From contig NZ_JAFCJT010000001.1 in NCBI RefSeq assembly GCF_018130785.1, positions 372,001-436,000 of the forward strand: a DNA stretch of 64,000 bases, read 5' to 3'. The notes under the pieces were generated by a model. That model was not told where the DNA came from. It searched no databases and saw nothing but the letters and a program-made list of their open reading frames with translations. This DNA is from Bradyrhizobium liaoningense (lineage in GTDB: Bacteria; Pseudomonadota; Alphaproteobacteria; Rhizobiales; Xanthobacteraceae). Below, one piece after another: positions 17,786 through 26,596 of this stretch. A program made the translations under genes and the position numbers. Position 1 is the first letter of the stretch; the number at the start of each line of letters is the position of its first letter.

Positions 17786-17801
17786 GAGGGGGGCCCCCCT
17801 C
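17786..17801. terminator. GC-rich perfect palindrome after prpB-like gene
   Basis: GAGGGGGGCCCCCCTC is a perfect 16-base palindrome 8 bases after the stop codon. It can form a very stable 6-base-pair hairpin with a GGCC loop. No T-tract follows, so it is at best a Rho-assisted or mRNA-end-protecting structure. Confidence 0.35.
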
Positions 17802-18112
17802 CCTTGCAGATGATGAAGCTGCGAAGTTGACTCGTCCCGGCTGATCCGGAACCAAGAGGGAGCTGGTGCGCTGTCGGTTCATTCGATTACAAGTATGCTG
17901 ACGTTCCCCCGCCTGTCGGACGACGCATCTGCACGAGCGTCGCCTTGACAACGAACCGAGTGCCCCATCTGCGCGCGACCCATTCGACTAAGGCAACGTC
18001 AGGGATGGCGATAACGATGCTCCGAGCCGAGCGCGCCCGCTTGACCATTCGCAAGTTCGTTGTAACGGAATGCGCTGAAAGCGGCCATGCGAATCTTGCC
18101 AGCGCAGACTCG

Positions 18113-18377
18113 TTATCGATAGCGCACTTCAAAGCCCGGCTTACGCAGCAGCACCCGCCGAAACTCACCGTATTCACCAAGCAGAATGCCTAGCTGGTTG
18201 TGCGCATCCAGATTGTCGGGCTGATGCAGCAACGCTTCCCGGTAGCTCGCGATGGCCTCGTCGCTCCATCCGACAGCACGCAGAACGTCGCTTCTGGTTT
18301 CCGCTCGCTACTTTGGTGTGTTCCAGGTAGGGTTCGAAAGCCTCGATCGAAATTTTCGAGGTCGGGTCAGTGCCCAT
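18113..18377 (-). pseudogene. Remnant of a TPR-repeat protein
   Basis: On the minus strand the frame ending at 18113 encodes a recognisable TPR unit (SDEAIASYREALLHQPDNLD, then AHNQLGILLGEYGEF). It has no start codon of its own. The sequence just upstream (SIEAFEPYLEHTKVASG) is read in a different frame, so a frameshift separates them. The rest of the 17802-18417 gap shows no convincing gene. I read this as the 3' end of a decayed TPR protein gene. A small functional fragment cannot be excluded but lacks a start. Confidence 0.45.
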
Positions 18378-18417
18378 AAGAGGAAGCCAGTGTTGCGATC
18401 CCTGAGGGGCAAGGGGT

Positions 18418-19821
18418 TCACCTGACGGGCGCCCGGTACGTATGCCAGTCCGTCACTGACTGGAAGGCATGCCCGGCGCGAGCGAGCACGTCCTCGGACA
18501 GATGCGGGCCGACCAGTTGCATGCTGAGCGGCAAGCCATCCGACGCCATTCCGTTCGGCAGCGTGATGGTCGGGCTGCCCGAGAAGTCGAACACCGCGGT
18601 GAAGCGCAGGATGCTGAGCAGCACGTTCGGATCGGCGCCGTATTCACCCATCTTGGTTAGCGTCGGGATCGGCACGGGCATGGTGGGGATAAGCAGCAGG
18701 TCGATATCATCGAACAATGCGACGAGGCTGCCGCAGAACTTCAACCGCTCGTGATGGATCTGCGCGATCTCGACGCCACTGACCGAACTGCCCTGCTCGA
18801 TCAACTGCGCCAGATCGGGGCCGTATTCCGACTTCCGCGACGGATAGGTCTCCAAATGCGCCTCTGCGGTCTCGATCGAGCACATCGGAATCCACATGCT
18901 GACGAGCTTCTCGTAGGCCGGGAATTTGATCTCGCGGATATCGGCTCCGAGCGCCGCAAGTGTACGCTCGGCCTCCAGCAATGCGGCGACCACCTGCGGA
19001 TCGATCCCGTCTTGAGTGTAGCTGCGGTCCACTCCGATCCGTAGGCCCCGGATGCCATCTCCGATCCCGGCTAGGTAGTTCGGCACCGACGCCTGAAGGG
19101 CGGTCGGATCATTGACGTCTGCGCCCGCGATGACGCCGAGCATGGCCGCCGCATCGGCCGCGCTCCGGCATATCGGCCCGACATGGTCGAGAGAGTCCGC
19201 CAGCGGAAAGACGCCATGACGGCTGACACGTCCCCAGGTCGGCTTGATCCCGGTCAGCCCGCACGTCGCCGACGGAAACCGGATCGAGCCGCCGGTGTCG
19301 CTGCCGATCGACCCGAAGCAGAGCCCCGCCGAGGTCGCCACGCCCGATCCACTCGAGGACGAGCCGACCCAATAATCGACGCCCCAGGGATTGAGTGGCG
19401 CCTGATCGTTCGGATGATGGCTGGTGTAGGCGCCTTCAGTCATCTTCAGCTTGCCGAGCGTGATGGCGCCAGCGAGCTCGAGGCGGTCCACGATCGTCGC
19501 ATTGAAGGAGGGGACGAACTTGGCGTGGATCGTGGTGCCTCCCGCAGTCGGTGCGAAAGTCGTGTAGCAGAGATCTTTCAGTCCGATCGGCACGCCGTGC
19601 AGCGGCCCGCGCCAGATGCCTTTCGCAAGCTCGGCGTCACAGCGCTTCGCCTGCGCCATGGCGCGCTCAGCGAGGACGAGTGCATAACTGTGGAATTTGC
19701 CATCGAGCTTGCCGATCCGGCTCAGCATGGCCTCGGTCACCTTCGAGGGCAGGAGCTCACCCCGGCGGAACAGCTCGGAGAGTTCGGTGATCGACTTGTA
19801 GTGGGTTGGATCTGCTGACAT
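18418..19821 (-). CDS. Amidase (amidase signature family), second copy of the operon
   Basis: A 467-residue amidase-signature enzyme. The Ser-cisSer-Lys triad is visible: Lys in PIGLKDLCY, cis-Ser in VGSSSSGSGVATSAG, and the nucleophile Ser in GSDTGGSIRFPS. It hydrolyses an amide to acid and ammonia in the cytoplasm. It is clearly paralogous to the amidase at 26597-27997 (almost equal length, shared VTEAMLSRI / VTKAMLGRI and GVTGLKPTWGRVSR-type stretches). It is the last gene of the amide operon, after the SDR gene and a 186-base spacer holding an inverted repeat. The exact amide is unknown; related enzymes act on aliphatic amides, Glu-tRNA or allophanate. Confidence 0.92.
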   Translation of the reverse strand: MSADPTHYKSITELSELFRRGELLPSKVTEAMLSRIGKLDGKFHSYALVLAERAMAQAKRCDAELAKGIWRGPLHGVPIGLKDLCYTTFAPTAGGTTIHAKFVPSFNATIVDRLELAGAITLGKLKMTEGAYTSHHPNDQAPLNPWGVDYWVGSSSSGSGVATSAGLCFGSIGSDTGGSIRFPSATCGLTGIKPTWGRVSRHGVFPLADSLDHVGPICRSAADAAAMLGVIAGADVNDPTALQASVPNYLAGIGDGIRGLRIGVDRSYTQDGIDPQVVAALLEAERTLAALGADIREIKFPAYEKLVSMWIPMCSIETAEAHLETYPSRKSEYGPDLAQLIEQGSSVSGVEIAQIHHERLKFCGSLVALFDDIDLLLIPTMPVPIPTLTKMGEYGADPNVLLSILRFTAVFDFSGSPTITLPNGMASDGLPLSMQLVGPHLSEDVLARAGHAFQSVTDWHTYRAPVR

Positions 19822-19876
19822 CGGAGACTCGGCGGTTTTGCGAATGGATTCTCGATCGGGCGGCAGGCTGGGTGCA

Positions 19877-19992
19877 CCTCTCCCGCTCGCTGGCGAGGTC
19901 GGCGCACTTGCGCCGGGTGAGGGTTCTCGTTTTTGGAGGCTCTAGCCTGCAGAGGTACTCTCTCCCCACCCCTCTCTCGCGAGCGGGAGAGG
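19877..19992. repeat. Intergenic inverted repeat (REP-like element)
   Basis: CCTCTCCCGCTCGC at 19877-19890 is repeated exactly in inverted orientation at 19979-19992. The interior has further short palindromes, including GGCGCACTTGCGCC near 19900. GC-rich palindromes with CTCTCCC...GGGAGAG ends are common between genes in Bradyrhizobium and Rhodopseudomonas. It sits between the SDR and second amidase genes and may affect mRNA stability there. No other copy was noticed in the window. Confidence 0.55.
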
Positions 19993-20007
19993 GAGCACAC
20001 CTCACGC

Positions 20008-20769
20008 CTAGAACTGCACCCCGCGGGTAAGCGCACCATCGACCACGAGGTTGGTCCCCGTGATGAAGCTCGCCGCCTTGCTGGCAAGGAATACGGCACC
20101 GTTCGCCATCTCCTGCGGCGTGCCCATGCGGCCGGTCGGATTCAACGCCAGCGCGGTCTTGTAAAGCTCGGGATTGCCGTCCTTGATCTGATTCCAGACA
20201 CCGCCCTCGAAATAGGTGTTGCCCGGCGACACCGAATTGGCGCGGATGCCTTTGCCGGCAAGCTGGAAGGCGAGACCTTGCGTATAGTGGATGATCGCGG
20301 CCTTGAACGTGCCGTAGGGGCCGCTCGCGAAGTCAACTTCGCGCCCTGAAACGCTGGAGATGGTCACGATCGCCGCGGCCTTGCTCTTCTCGAGATACGG
20401 CATCGCCGCATTGACCAGCCGCACGGTGCCCATCATGTCGGTGGAGAATTCCTTCTCCCAGCTCTCCTCGTCCTGTCCGATCGACAGCGCACTCACATTG
20501 GCGACCACGACGTCGATGCCGCCAAGCTTTGAGGCCATGTCCTCGACCCAGGCCTTGAGCGCCGGGCCGTTGGAGACATCGACCGAACTACCAAAGGCGG
20601 CAACGCCCTTCGCCTTGATCGCGGCGACCGCGCTATCGACGTCGGCCTGGTTGCGCGCGCAGATGCCGACATCCGCGCCTTCCGCCGCGAATGTGTCGGC
20701 GATCGCCCTGCCGATCCCCTTGGTGCTGCCGGTGACGAGAACCTTTGCTCCCTTGAGTCCCAGATCCAT
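20008..20769 (-). CDS. SDR-family NAD(P)-dependent oxidoreductase
   Basis: A classical short-chain dehydrogenase of about 253 residues. It has the cofactor motif VTGSTKGIGRAIA near residue 12 and the catalytic serine in IVTISSVSG. The catalytic YxxxK lies in GPYGTFKAA and the family ending GTNLVVDGALTRG is intact. It reduces or oxidises an alcohol/carbonyl in the cytoplasm. The usual NAG motif is replaced by NVS (VVVANVSALS). The start is placed at ATG 20769 because GGGAGGGA is well spaced for it; ATG 20775 is too close to that site. It lies inside the amide operon between the ABC genes and the second amidase. Its substrate is unknown. Confidence 0.88.
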   Translation of the reverse strand: MDLGLKGAKVLVTGSTKGIGRAIADTFAAEGADVGICARNQADVDSAVAAIKAKGVAAFGSSVDVSNGPALKAWVEDMASKLGGIDVVVANVSALSIGQDEESWEKEFSTDMMGTVRLVNAAMPYLEKSKAAAIVTISSVSGREVDFASGPYGTFKAAIIHYTQGLAFQLAGKGIRANSVSPGNTYFEGGVWNQIKDGNPELYKTALALNPTGRMGTPQEMANGAVFLASKAASFITGTNLVVDGALTRGVQF

Positions 20770-20816
20770 GTCCATTCCCTCCCTATTGACGACTTGAAAA
20801 CATGCGATGCGGCCGT

Positions 20817-21542
20817 TCAGAGCAGGAGCTGCTCGCGGACATTGTCCTCGTTAACCTCGCCACCCGCCAGCGACTGCGCGATCCTGCCCTTCTCCATGAT
20901 GTAACAACGCTCGGCGATTGCCAGGATCGTGTCGAGGTTCTGCTCGACGAAGATGATGGTGGTGCCGAGCTCGTTCCGGAACGATCTCAGCGCCTCGCAG
21001 ATGTGCTGGACGATCGAGGGCTGGATACCCTCGGACGGCTCGTCCAGGATCATCAAGGACGGATTGCCGATCAGCGCGCGGCCTATGGCGAGCTGCTGCT
21101 GCTCGCCGCCCGACATCGTGCCTGCAGCCTGCCGCCGGCGTTCTTTCAGCCGCGGAAAATACTCATAGACGAGTTCAGGCAGCTTCTTGCCGCCGGGACC
21201 GCCGATCAACTCGCCGACCTGCAGGTTTTCCTCGACGGTCATCTGCGGAAAGACATCCCGCCCTTGCGGGATGTATCCGAAGCCCGCCCTCGCCCGCGCG
21301 TCGGCTTCGAGCTTTGTGACGTCCTGCTCCATGAAGCTGATCGTGCCACGCCAGGTTTGCAGCAAACCGATCAGGCACCGCATCAGCGTCGACTTGCCGA
21401 CACCGTTACGGCCGATCACGCCGACAATCTCGCCGCGGGAGACCGACATGGTGACGCCCTGCAGAATCGGCGTCGCACCGTATCCCGCCCATAATTCAGA
21501 TACGTCCAGAATCCGGTTCGTGGGATTGGCTTCAGTGAGCAT
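20817..21542 (-). CDS. urtE: Urea/amide-type ABC transporter ATPase, UrtE-like
   Basis: A 241-residue ABC ATPase with Walker A GRNGVGKSTL, signature MSGGEQQQLAIG and Walker B LMILDEPSEGIQPSIV. The phrase GYIPQGRDVFPQMTVEENLQVGEL is typical of UrtE and FmdF-type subunits rather than LivF. The start is ATG 21542 (MLTEANP), overlapping urtD by 11 bases. It energises uptake with UrtD. The operon also encodes a formamidase and two amidases, so the substrate may be a short amide, formamide or urea. Confidence 0.88.
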   Translation of the reverse strand: MLTEANPTNRILDVSELWAGYGATPILQGVTMSVSRGEIVGVIGRNGVGKSTLMRCLIGLLQTWRGTISFMEQDVTKLEADARARAGFGYIPQGRDVFPQMTVEENLQVGELIGGPGGKKLPELVYEYFPRLKERRRQAAGTMSGGEQQQLAIGRALIGNPSLMILDEPSEGIQPSIVQHICEALRSFRNELGTTIIFVEQNLDTILAIAERCYIMEKGRIAQSLAGGEVNEDNVREQLLL

Positions 21543-22251
21543 GCGTCTTACCGAGATAAATTTCCGCGACTTTCGCGTCCTGCAAAATGCTTTCGAGATC
21601 GCCGCGTGCGAAAATCTTGCCGAGATGCAGCACCGTGACGCGCTGGGCGACCTGGCGCACGAAGGCCATGTCATGCTCGACGACAAGAACCGTCATGCCC
21701 TCTGCATTGAATGACTTGATCAGCTCGCCGGTCTTGAAGGTTTCCTCCGGCGACATGCCGGCAGTCGGCTCGTCCAGCAGCAGGAGCTGCGGCTTCAGCG
21801 CCAGCGCCATCCCGATCTCGAGCCATTGCTGCTGTCCATGCGACAGCGCACCCGCGAGCTTATCGCTGTCCGGCCCCAGGTTGAGCAGAGTCAGCAGGCG
21901 ATCCTCCTCGGCGATGCGTTCCGCGCCGGACAGTCGCTCCTGGAGCGCGATCTGGATGTTCTGCCGGACCGGCAACTCCTTGAACACGCTCGGAGCCTGC
22001 ATCTTGATGCTCATGCCTCGCTGCACGCGTGCGTAGGGACGCTCCTTGGTGATGTCGACGGTATCGAACAGGATGCTGCCCTGGCTCGGCGGATAGAGAC
22101 CCACGATCAGCTTGAACAATGTGCTCTTGCCGGCGCCATTGGGTCCGATCAGGCAGTGGACCTCGCCGGCGTTGACCGTGAGGTCGACGTCGGAGACTGC
22201 GGTCAATCCGCCAAAACGCTTGGATACGCCTTTGACTTCGACCAGCGACAT
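21532..22251 (-). CDS. urtD: Urea/amide-type ABC transporter ATPase, UrtD-like
   Basis: A 239-residue ABC ATPase with Walker A GPNGAGKSTLFK, signature LSHGQQQWLEIGMALA and Walker B LLLLDEPTAGMSPEET. LSHGQQQWLEI is a hallmark of UrtD. The Q-loop region IKMQAPSVFKELPVRQNI differs from typical urea UrtD, so a related amide transporter is as likely. The gap to urtC is only 2 bases. Confidence 0.88.
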   Translation of the reverse strand: MSLVEVKGVSKRFGGLTAVSDVDLTVNAGEVHCLIGPNGAGKSTLFKLIVGLYPPSQGSILFDTVDITKERPYARVQRGMSIKMQAPSVFKELPVRQNIQIALQERLSGAERIAEEDRLLTLLNLGPDSDKLAGALSHGQQQWLEIGMALALKPQLLLLDEPTAGMSPEETFKTGELIKSFNAEGMTVLVVEHDMAFVRQVAQRVTVLHLGKIFARGDLESILQDAKVAEIYLGKTHAH

Positions 22252-22253
22252 GA

Positions 22254-23327
22254 TCAGGACTCTTCCGACTGCAAGCGACCAGCCTCCGCCATGACGGGGC
22301 TATCATCGCGTCGCCGACGCCCGCTCCACCAATCGGCAGCAAGCTTGCCGATGCCGAGCACAAAACCTTGCGGCGCCAGCATCACCGTGGCGAGCAGTAG
22401 CGCTCCCATCAGCACGAGTGCTGCCTGCTGGCTGTAGACCGTGATGGTCTGAAAGCCGAACAGCAGCAGGAACGATCCGACCAGAGTTGCGGTCAGATCG
22501 CTCCGTCCGGAGAAAGCCACCCATACGATGGGCATCGCCGCCGCAGGCAGGCCGATGCTGGACGGCGTGATGAATTGGCCCCAGGACGTGTACAGCGCAC
22601 CACTCAGCCCTGCGAGGCCGCTGCCGATCACGAAGGTCAGGAGCTGGTATTTCCGGACGTCATAACCCAGCATCTCGGCGCGCTGCGGGTTCTCGCGCGT
22701 CGCCACGATGACGTTGCCGATGCCCGAATTCACGAGCATGCGCAACGCGAGATAGACGATCACGATCAGCGCGATCATGACGTAGTAGAGCGCCGATCCC
22801 TCGATATAGAAGTCGCCGACGGCGAGCGGGTCCATGCCCTTCATGCCATTGAAGCCATTCAGCCGCGCCGGGCCGATGTGCCATTCCGGCCCCGCTGTCT
22901 GGCCGAGGAAGAAGGCAAGCACCAGCGTCGCAGACAGCGTCACGATCCCGAAGAAGATGCCGTTGATGCCACCCCAGATCATGAAATAGCCGAGGATGCC
23001 GGCCGCCACCATCGCAAGGACAACGGACAGTGCAAGCGCGGCGATCGTCGCGGTGCCGCCGCCCATGTTGATCGCGAGCACGCCATAACCGTAACCGGCG
23101 ATGCCGAAGAACAAGGTCTGGCCGAACGACAGCATCCCGCCATAGCCCCACATCAGGCAGAGGCCGAGCGCCATGAATATCCAGATCAGGAAATAGGCGA
23201 AATTCCCCACATCATAGGAGTCGGCGAATAGCGGATATGTCAGTGCGCCCGCGAGCACTGCAAGGAAGCAGGACCAGAAGATCTTGCCACGTCCGAGCGT
23301 CTGCGGACCTTCCAGCAGCTTGAACAT
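22254..23327 (-). CDS. urtC: Urea/amide-type ABC transporter permease, UrtC-like
   Basis: A 357-residue polytopic membrane permease of the LivM/UrtC type, with the conserved segments GYGGMLSFGQTLFFGIAGYG and FVIGSGLAGLSGALYTSWG. ATG 23327 (MFKLLEG) is preferred; a GTG lies one codon upstream. It is longer than typical LivM proteins, as is usual for UrtC. It sits 12 bases after urtB and 2 bases before urtD. Confidence 0.87.
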   Translation of the reverse strand: MFKLLEGPQTLGRGKIFWSCFLAVLAGALTYPLFADSYDVGNFAYFLIWIFMALGLCLMWGYGGMLSFGQTLFFGIAGYGYGVLAINMGGGTATIAALALSVVLAMVAAGILGYFMIWGGINGIFFGIVTLSATLVLAFFLGQTAGPEWHIGPARLNGFNGMKGMDPLAVGDFYIEGSALYYVMIALIVIVYLALRMLVNSGIGNVIVATRENPQRAEMLGYDVRKYQLLTFVIGSGLAGLSGALYTSWGQFITPSSIGLPAAAMPIVWVAFSGRSDLTATLVGSFLLLFGFQTITVYSQQAALVLMGALLLATVMLAPQGFVLGIGKLAADWWSGRRRRDDSPVMAEAGRLQSEES

Positions 23328-23339
23328 CACAAATTCCCT

Positions 23340-24206
23340 TTAGCGCCCACGACGAACCAGGACGCTGGAGAGCCCCTCGGGCAACACCCGAATGATCAAA
23401 ATAACGGCGACCAGCATGCCAATCTGTCCGATGATCTGGCCGTAGCTCGCGTTCAGCGCCATCCGGATCATCGCCAGGAACACAGCGGCCGGCGCTGTTC
23501 CGAGCAGCACGTTTGCCCCTCCGATTACGACCGTAACGAAGCTTTCGACCACGAAGGTGGCCCCCATGGTCGGGATCAGCGTCATCGTTGGCGCGTAGAG
23601 CGCCCCGCAAAGTCCGGCAAGGCCGGTGCCGATCCCGAAGCTGATCGAATAGATTCGGCCCGTTCGCGCGCCCAGCGCCTTCGCCATCGCCGCATTCTGC
23701 ATCGTCGCCCGGGCGATCACACCAAAGCGCGTCTTCATGAAAACGATGTAGAGGCCGCCCAGCACGGCCACCGCGCAACCGAACAGAACCAGACGATAGG
23801 TCGAAAACGTATAGCCGCCGATTGCGAAGCTTCCTTCGGGCGTTCCGATGCCCCGCACGGCTGAACCGACAATCAGGAGCATCGATTGCGTCACGATAAG
23901 GCTGAGCCCCCAAGTGGCGAGCAGAGAATCCAGCGGCCGCTTGTAGAAGCGCCGCACGATCAGGAACTCGACGGCGACACCGATGAGCCCCGCCGTCAGC
24001 GCGGCCAGGATCTGGGCAATCGCGAGCGGAACGCCCAGATTAACCAGGCCGACGGTGACATAGGCACCGCACATGATGAACTCGCCATGCGCCATATTGA
24101 TGACGCCCATCATGCCGAACACGATAGCGAGACCTGCGGCCGAGAGAATGAGAAACGCGAACACGTCGGCGAACTGATAGAATACCGAGAATACTTCAGC
24201 CGACAT
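23340..24206 (-). CDS. urtB: Urea/amide-type ABC transporter permease, UrtB-like
   Basis: A 288-residue permease with the LivH/UrtB hallmark GMMGVINMAHGEFIMCGAY near the N-terminus. TVVIGGANVLLGTAPAAVFLA is near the C-terminus. It has the compact length of FmdE/LivH-like subunits rather than the longer UrtB variants with an extracytoplasmic N-terminal extension. It follows the receptor gene after a 98-base spacer containing a strong hairpin. Confidence 0.87.
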   Translation of the reverse strand: MSAEVFSVFYQFADVFAFLILSAAGLAIVFGMMGVINMAHGEFIMCGAYVTVGLVNLGVPLAIAQILAALTAGLIGVAVEFLIVRRFYKRPLDSLLATWGLSLIVTQSMLLIVGSAVRGIGTPEGSFAIGGYTFSTYRLVLFGCAVAVLGGLYIVFMKTRFGVIARATMQNAAMAKALGARTGRIYSISFGIGTGLAGLCGALYAPTMTLIPTMGATFVVESFVTVVIGGANVLLGTAPAAVFLAMIRMALNASYGQIIGQIGMLVAVILIIRVLPEGLSSVLVRRGR

Positions 24207-24225
24207 CTTGGCCCCTTTGTCTATC

Positions 24226-24251
24226 CCGGCGCCGCATCGTTGCGACGCCGG
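24226..24251 (-). promoter_or_regulatory. Strong intercistronic hairpin between urtA and urtB
   Basis: In the minus-strand transcript CCGGCGTCGCA and TGCGGCGCCGG flank the tetraloop ACGA. This gives an 11-base-pair stem with one G-U pair. There is no U-tract. It lies immediately after the receptor gene, as does the hairpin after livK, and probably protects or partly terminates the receptor message. Confidence 0.6.
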
Positions 24252-24304
24252 CCTTGTCCAAGAGCGCGACTCTCAATACGAGCAAAATCCGTGCCCGTCA
24301 GGCG

Positions 24305-25546
24305 TCACGATTTCTTCGGGAGATGGCTCGGCGTGTATTGGTCCTTGTCGTTCTTCTTGGTGAGATCGCAACCGATTTCGCCGAGCCAGTACGGCTGGAT
24401 CGTCCCATAGTCCTTCTCGACCTTTACCTCATGCTTCGGCCCGACCGAGATCAGGCGCATGCGGTGCGAGGTGTGCTGGCTCTTCGGATTGATGCACACC
24501 TTGCCTTCAGGAGCGTCGATGCATGCATCGCCGGTCGCGATGACCTTGCGCATGTCGTCGAGCTTGATCGACTTCGCCTTCTCGACCAGCGCCTTGTACA
24601 TGTAGAGCGCATTATAGGCATTGTAGCCCATGTCGTTGATGTAGAGTTCGTCAGGGAATTTCGCGTGCCAGCGCTTCTTGAAGTCGGTAGCCTCCGGCGT
24701 GTCGATCTCCTCGAACCAATTCGCAGTCGCATGCATGTTGTTGAGCGCCGGCGGCTTGAACCGCTTGTGCTCGAAGCCGAGCATGACCTTGATCGACGAT
24801 CCCATCGGCAGGTTGAGGTTGGCCGCAGCCGCTTGTTCGAAGAATGAATCCTGCGCAGCGCCGACATTGATCGTGAGCAACCAATCCGGCTTCGCCTTCT
24901 GGATATTCTGGATCGTCTGCGCGAACTGCGACACGCCGAGCGGGATGAACTCCTCGCCGACGACCTCGCCGCCGAGATCCTTCATGATCTTGCGGTTCCA
25001 CTCCGCCGAAATCTGACCGAAATTGTAATCGGCGGCGATGACATAGACTTTCTTGCCGAACTTCTCGACCATCCATGGAATCAGCGTCGAGAATTGCTGC
25101 TCCGGCACCGCCCCCATGCTGATCATGCTGGCGTCGCAGACGCCGCCTTCATACTGGTTGGTGTAGAAATACGGCGTCGAGGTGCGATCGACGATCGGAC
25201 GCAGCGCCTCGCGCGAGGCCGAGGTGATGCCGCCGATCAGCACGTCGACCTTGTCGCGGTTGAGCAGTCGACGACCGAACTCCTGATAGCGCGCGTTGTC
25301 GCCCTGCGGATCGAGGTGAATCAACTCGATCTGCCGACCAAGGATACCGCCGCTCTTGTTGATCTCCTCGACGGCCAGCTGAGAGCCGTGCAGCTTCGGC
25401 ATGCCCATGAAGGCGAGGTCGCCTGACACGTCCTCGAGCAGACCCACCTTCAATAGCGGTTCCGCCGCCCGAGCAACACCCACTCCCGCCGCTGTACCGA
25501 GCATAGCGCCGAGCAAGACCATTCCGAGCTTCCGTCCCGAATTCAT
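24305..25546 (-). CDS. urtA: ABC transporter periplasmic receptor for urea/short amides (UrtA/FmdD-like)
   Basis: A 413-residue periplasmic binding protein of the peripla_BP_5/UrtA-FmdD-AmiC branch. It carries a signal peptide (MNSGRKLGMVLLGAMLGTAA, continuing to VARA). The mature part starts EPLLKVGLLEDVSGDLAFMGMPK, with GGILGRQIELIHLDPQGDN and TPYFYTNQYEGGVCDAS further on. It would capture the ligand in the periplasm for the UrtBCDE complex. It is homologous to the cytoplasmic sensor AmiC encoded at 28412-29587, so uptake receptor and regulator probably recognise the same ligand. It starts 34 bases after the formamidase gene. Confidence 0.88.
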   Translation of the reverse strand: MNSGRKLGMVLLGAMLGTAAGVGVARAAEPLLKVGLLEDVSGDLAFMGMPKLHGSQLAVEEINKSGGILGRQIELIHLDPQGDNARYQEFGRRLLNRDKVDVLIGGITSASREALRPIVDRTSTPYFYTNQYEGGVCDASMISMGAVPEQQFSTLIPWMVEKFGKKVYVIAADYNFGQISAEWNRKIMKDLGGEVVGEEFIPLGVSQFAQTIQNIQKAKPDWLLTINVGAAQDSFFEQAAAANLNLPMGSSIKVMLGFEHKRFKPPALNNMHATANWFEEIDTPEATDFKKRWHAKFPDELYINDMGYNAYNALYMYKALVEKAKSIKLDDMRKVIATGDACIDAPEGKVCINPKSQHTSHRMRLISVGPKHEVKVEKDYGTIQPYWLGEIGCDLTKKNDKDQYTPSHLPKKS

Positions 25547-25580
25547 CGTGATGTCCTCTGTTTCTGAAAGCGGCTGAATG

Positions 25581-26579
25581 TCATGGCTTGAGGTAATTCT
25601 TCAGGATCGATGCGCCCATCGTGTATTTCGGGTCGACCATGTTGCCGAGGCGCATGCGGCCGGCCTGGCTGAGCAGCATGTAGGCGTCGATCTCGTCGAA
25701 GCCGTAATCGGCCGCCATCCACCGCACGAGTTCGCGATAGGCGATACGGGCCGCGTCTTCGAGCGGGCGGGCGCTGCCGATCGTCATGATGAAGTCCTTT
25801 GTCTCGAGCCGCGGCCAGGCGAAGCTCCAGTTCTTGATCAGGTCGACCTGAAGCGTGACGGTCGCGCGCTGCTCCAGCGCCACGCCGGAGAGTTCGCCGT
25901 CGCCCTGCGTCGCGTGACAGTCGCCGACGTAGAGCATCCCGCCGTCGGTATGCACCGGGAAATAGATGATCGCGCCGGGGGCGACGTCGGGCAGATCCAT
26001 GTTGCCGCCGTGGTAATCCGGCTGCAGCGAGGAGATCGCCTCGATCTCCGGCGAGACGCCAATGGTACCGATGAACGGCTCGTAGGGCAGCGTAATCCTG
26101 TCGTTCCAGCGCACGCCGTTCCTGTCGACATGCAGCTTCTTCACGCGCTCCGGCAATGGCGGATTGAGCAGTGCCGTCGAGCTAGTCCCGACGAGTCCGC
26201 CGAACTCAGGAATAATGCAGGTCGTGCCGGCCGGCTGCGCGCCGCGGGTCTCGACGTCGCGGATGTAGATCGCGAGGCAATCGCCCTTCTTGGCGCCCTT
26301 AACCGCGATCGGCCCGCACTGCGGGTTCAGATAGGGAAATTTCAGTTTGGCGGTGGGGCTGTCGCTCTCGCTGGTGAGCACACCGCCGAACGCATCCTCC
26401 GTCTCGACAACCACCACTCCGCCGGGGTCGATCGACAGGGTCGGCTTTGCATAGGGACCGTAAACGTAGTGGAAGCCGCCCTGCTCTTCGATCGTCAGGC
26501 TGTGCGTCGCCCCCGTCGCGCCTTTGGCGACCGCACGCTTGGCCATGATGGAATTCTTCAACCAGTCTTCTGCGGGCAT
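25581..26579 (-). CDS. fmdA: Acetamidase/formamidase family hydrolase
   Basis: A 332-residue member of the FmdA/AmdA family. Recognisable parts are DPGGVVVVETEDAFGG, a metal-site region GDCHATQGDGELSG near residue 210, and PLEDAARIAYRELVRWM near the C-terminus. Family members are metal-dependent hydrolases of formamide or acetamide, giving ammonia and formate or acetate. They are unrelated to the amidase-signature enzymes. ATG 26579 has GAGGAG upstream. It stands between the first amidase and the ABC receptor, matching fmdA-fmdDEF gene sets in methylotrophs. Some annotated family members are somewhat longer (about 400 residues), so substrate choice is open. Confidence 0.9.
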   Translation of the reverse strand: MPAEDWLKNSIMAKRAVAKGATGATHSLTIEEQGGFHYVYGPYAKPTLSIDPGGVVVVETEDAFGGVLTSESDSPTAKLKFPYLNPQCGPIAVKGAKKGDCLAIYIRDVETRGAQPAGTTCIIPEFGGLVGTSSTALLNPPLPERVKKLHVDRNGVRWNDRITLPYEPFIGTIGVSPEIEAISSLQPDYHGGNMDLPDVAPGAIIYFPVHTDGGMLYVGDCHATQGDGELSGVALEQRATVTLQVDLIKNWSFAWPRLETKDFIMTIGSARPLEDAARIAYRELVRWMAADYGFDEIDAYMLLSQAGRMRLGNMVDPKYTMGASILKNYLKP

Positions 26580-26596
26580 ATGATCGGCTCCTCAAC

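Noticed and set aside
17887..18180. A 97-residue minus-strand frame after the prpB-like gene
   Set aside because: It overlaps the TPR remnant in another frame and has no recognisable start signal or domain; support is too weak.
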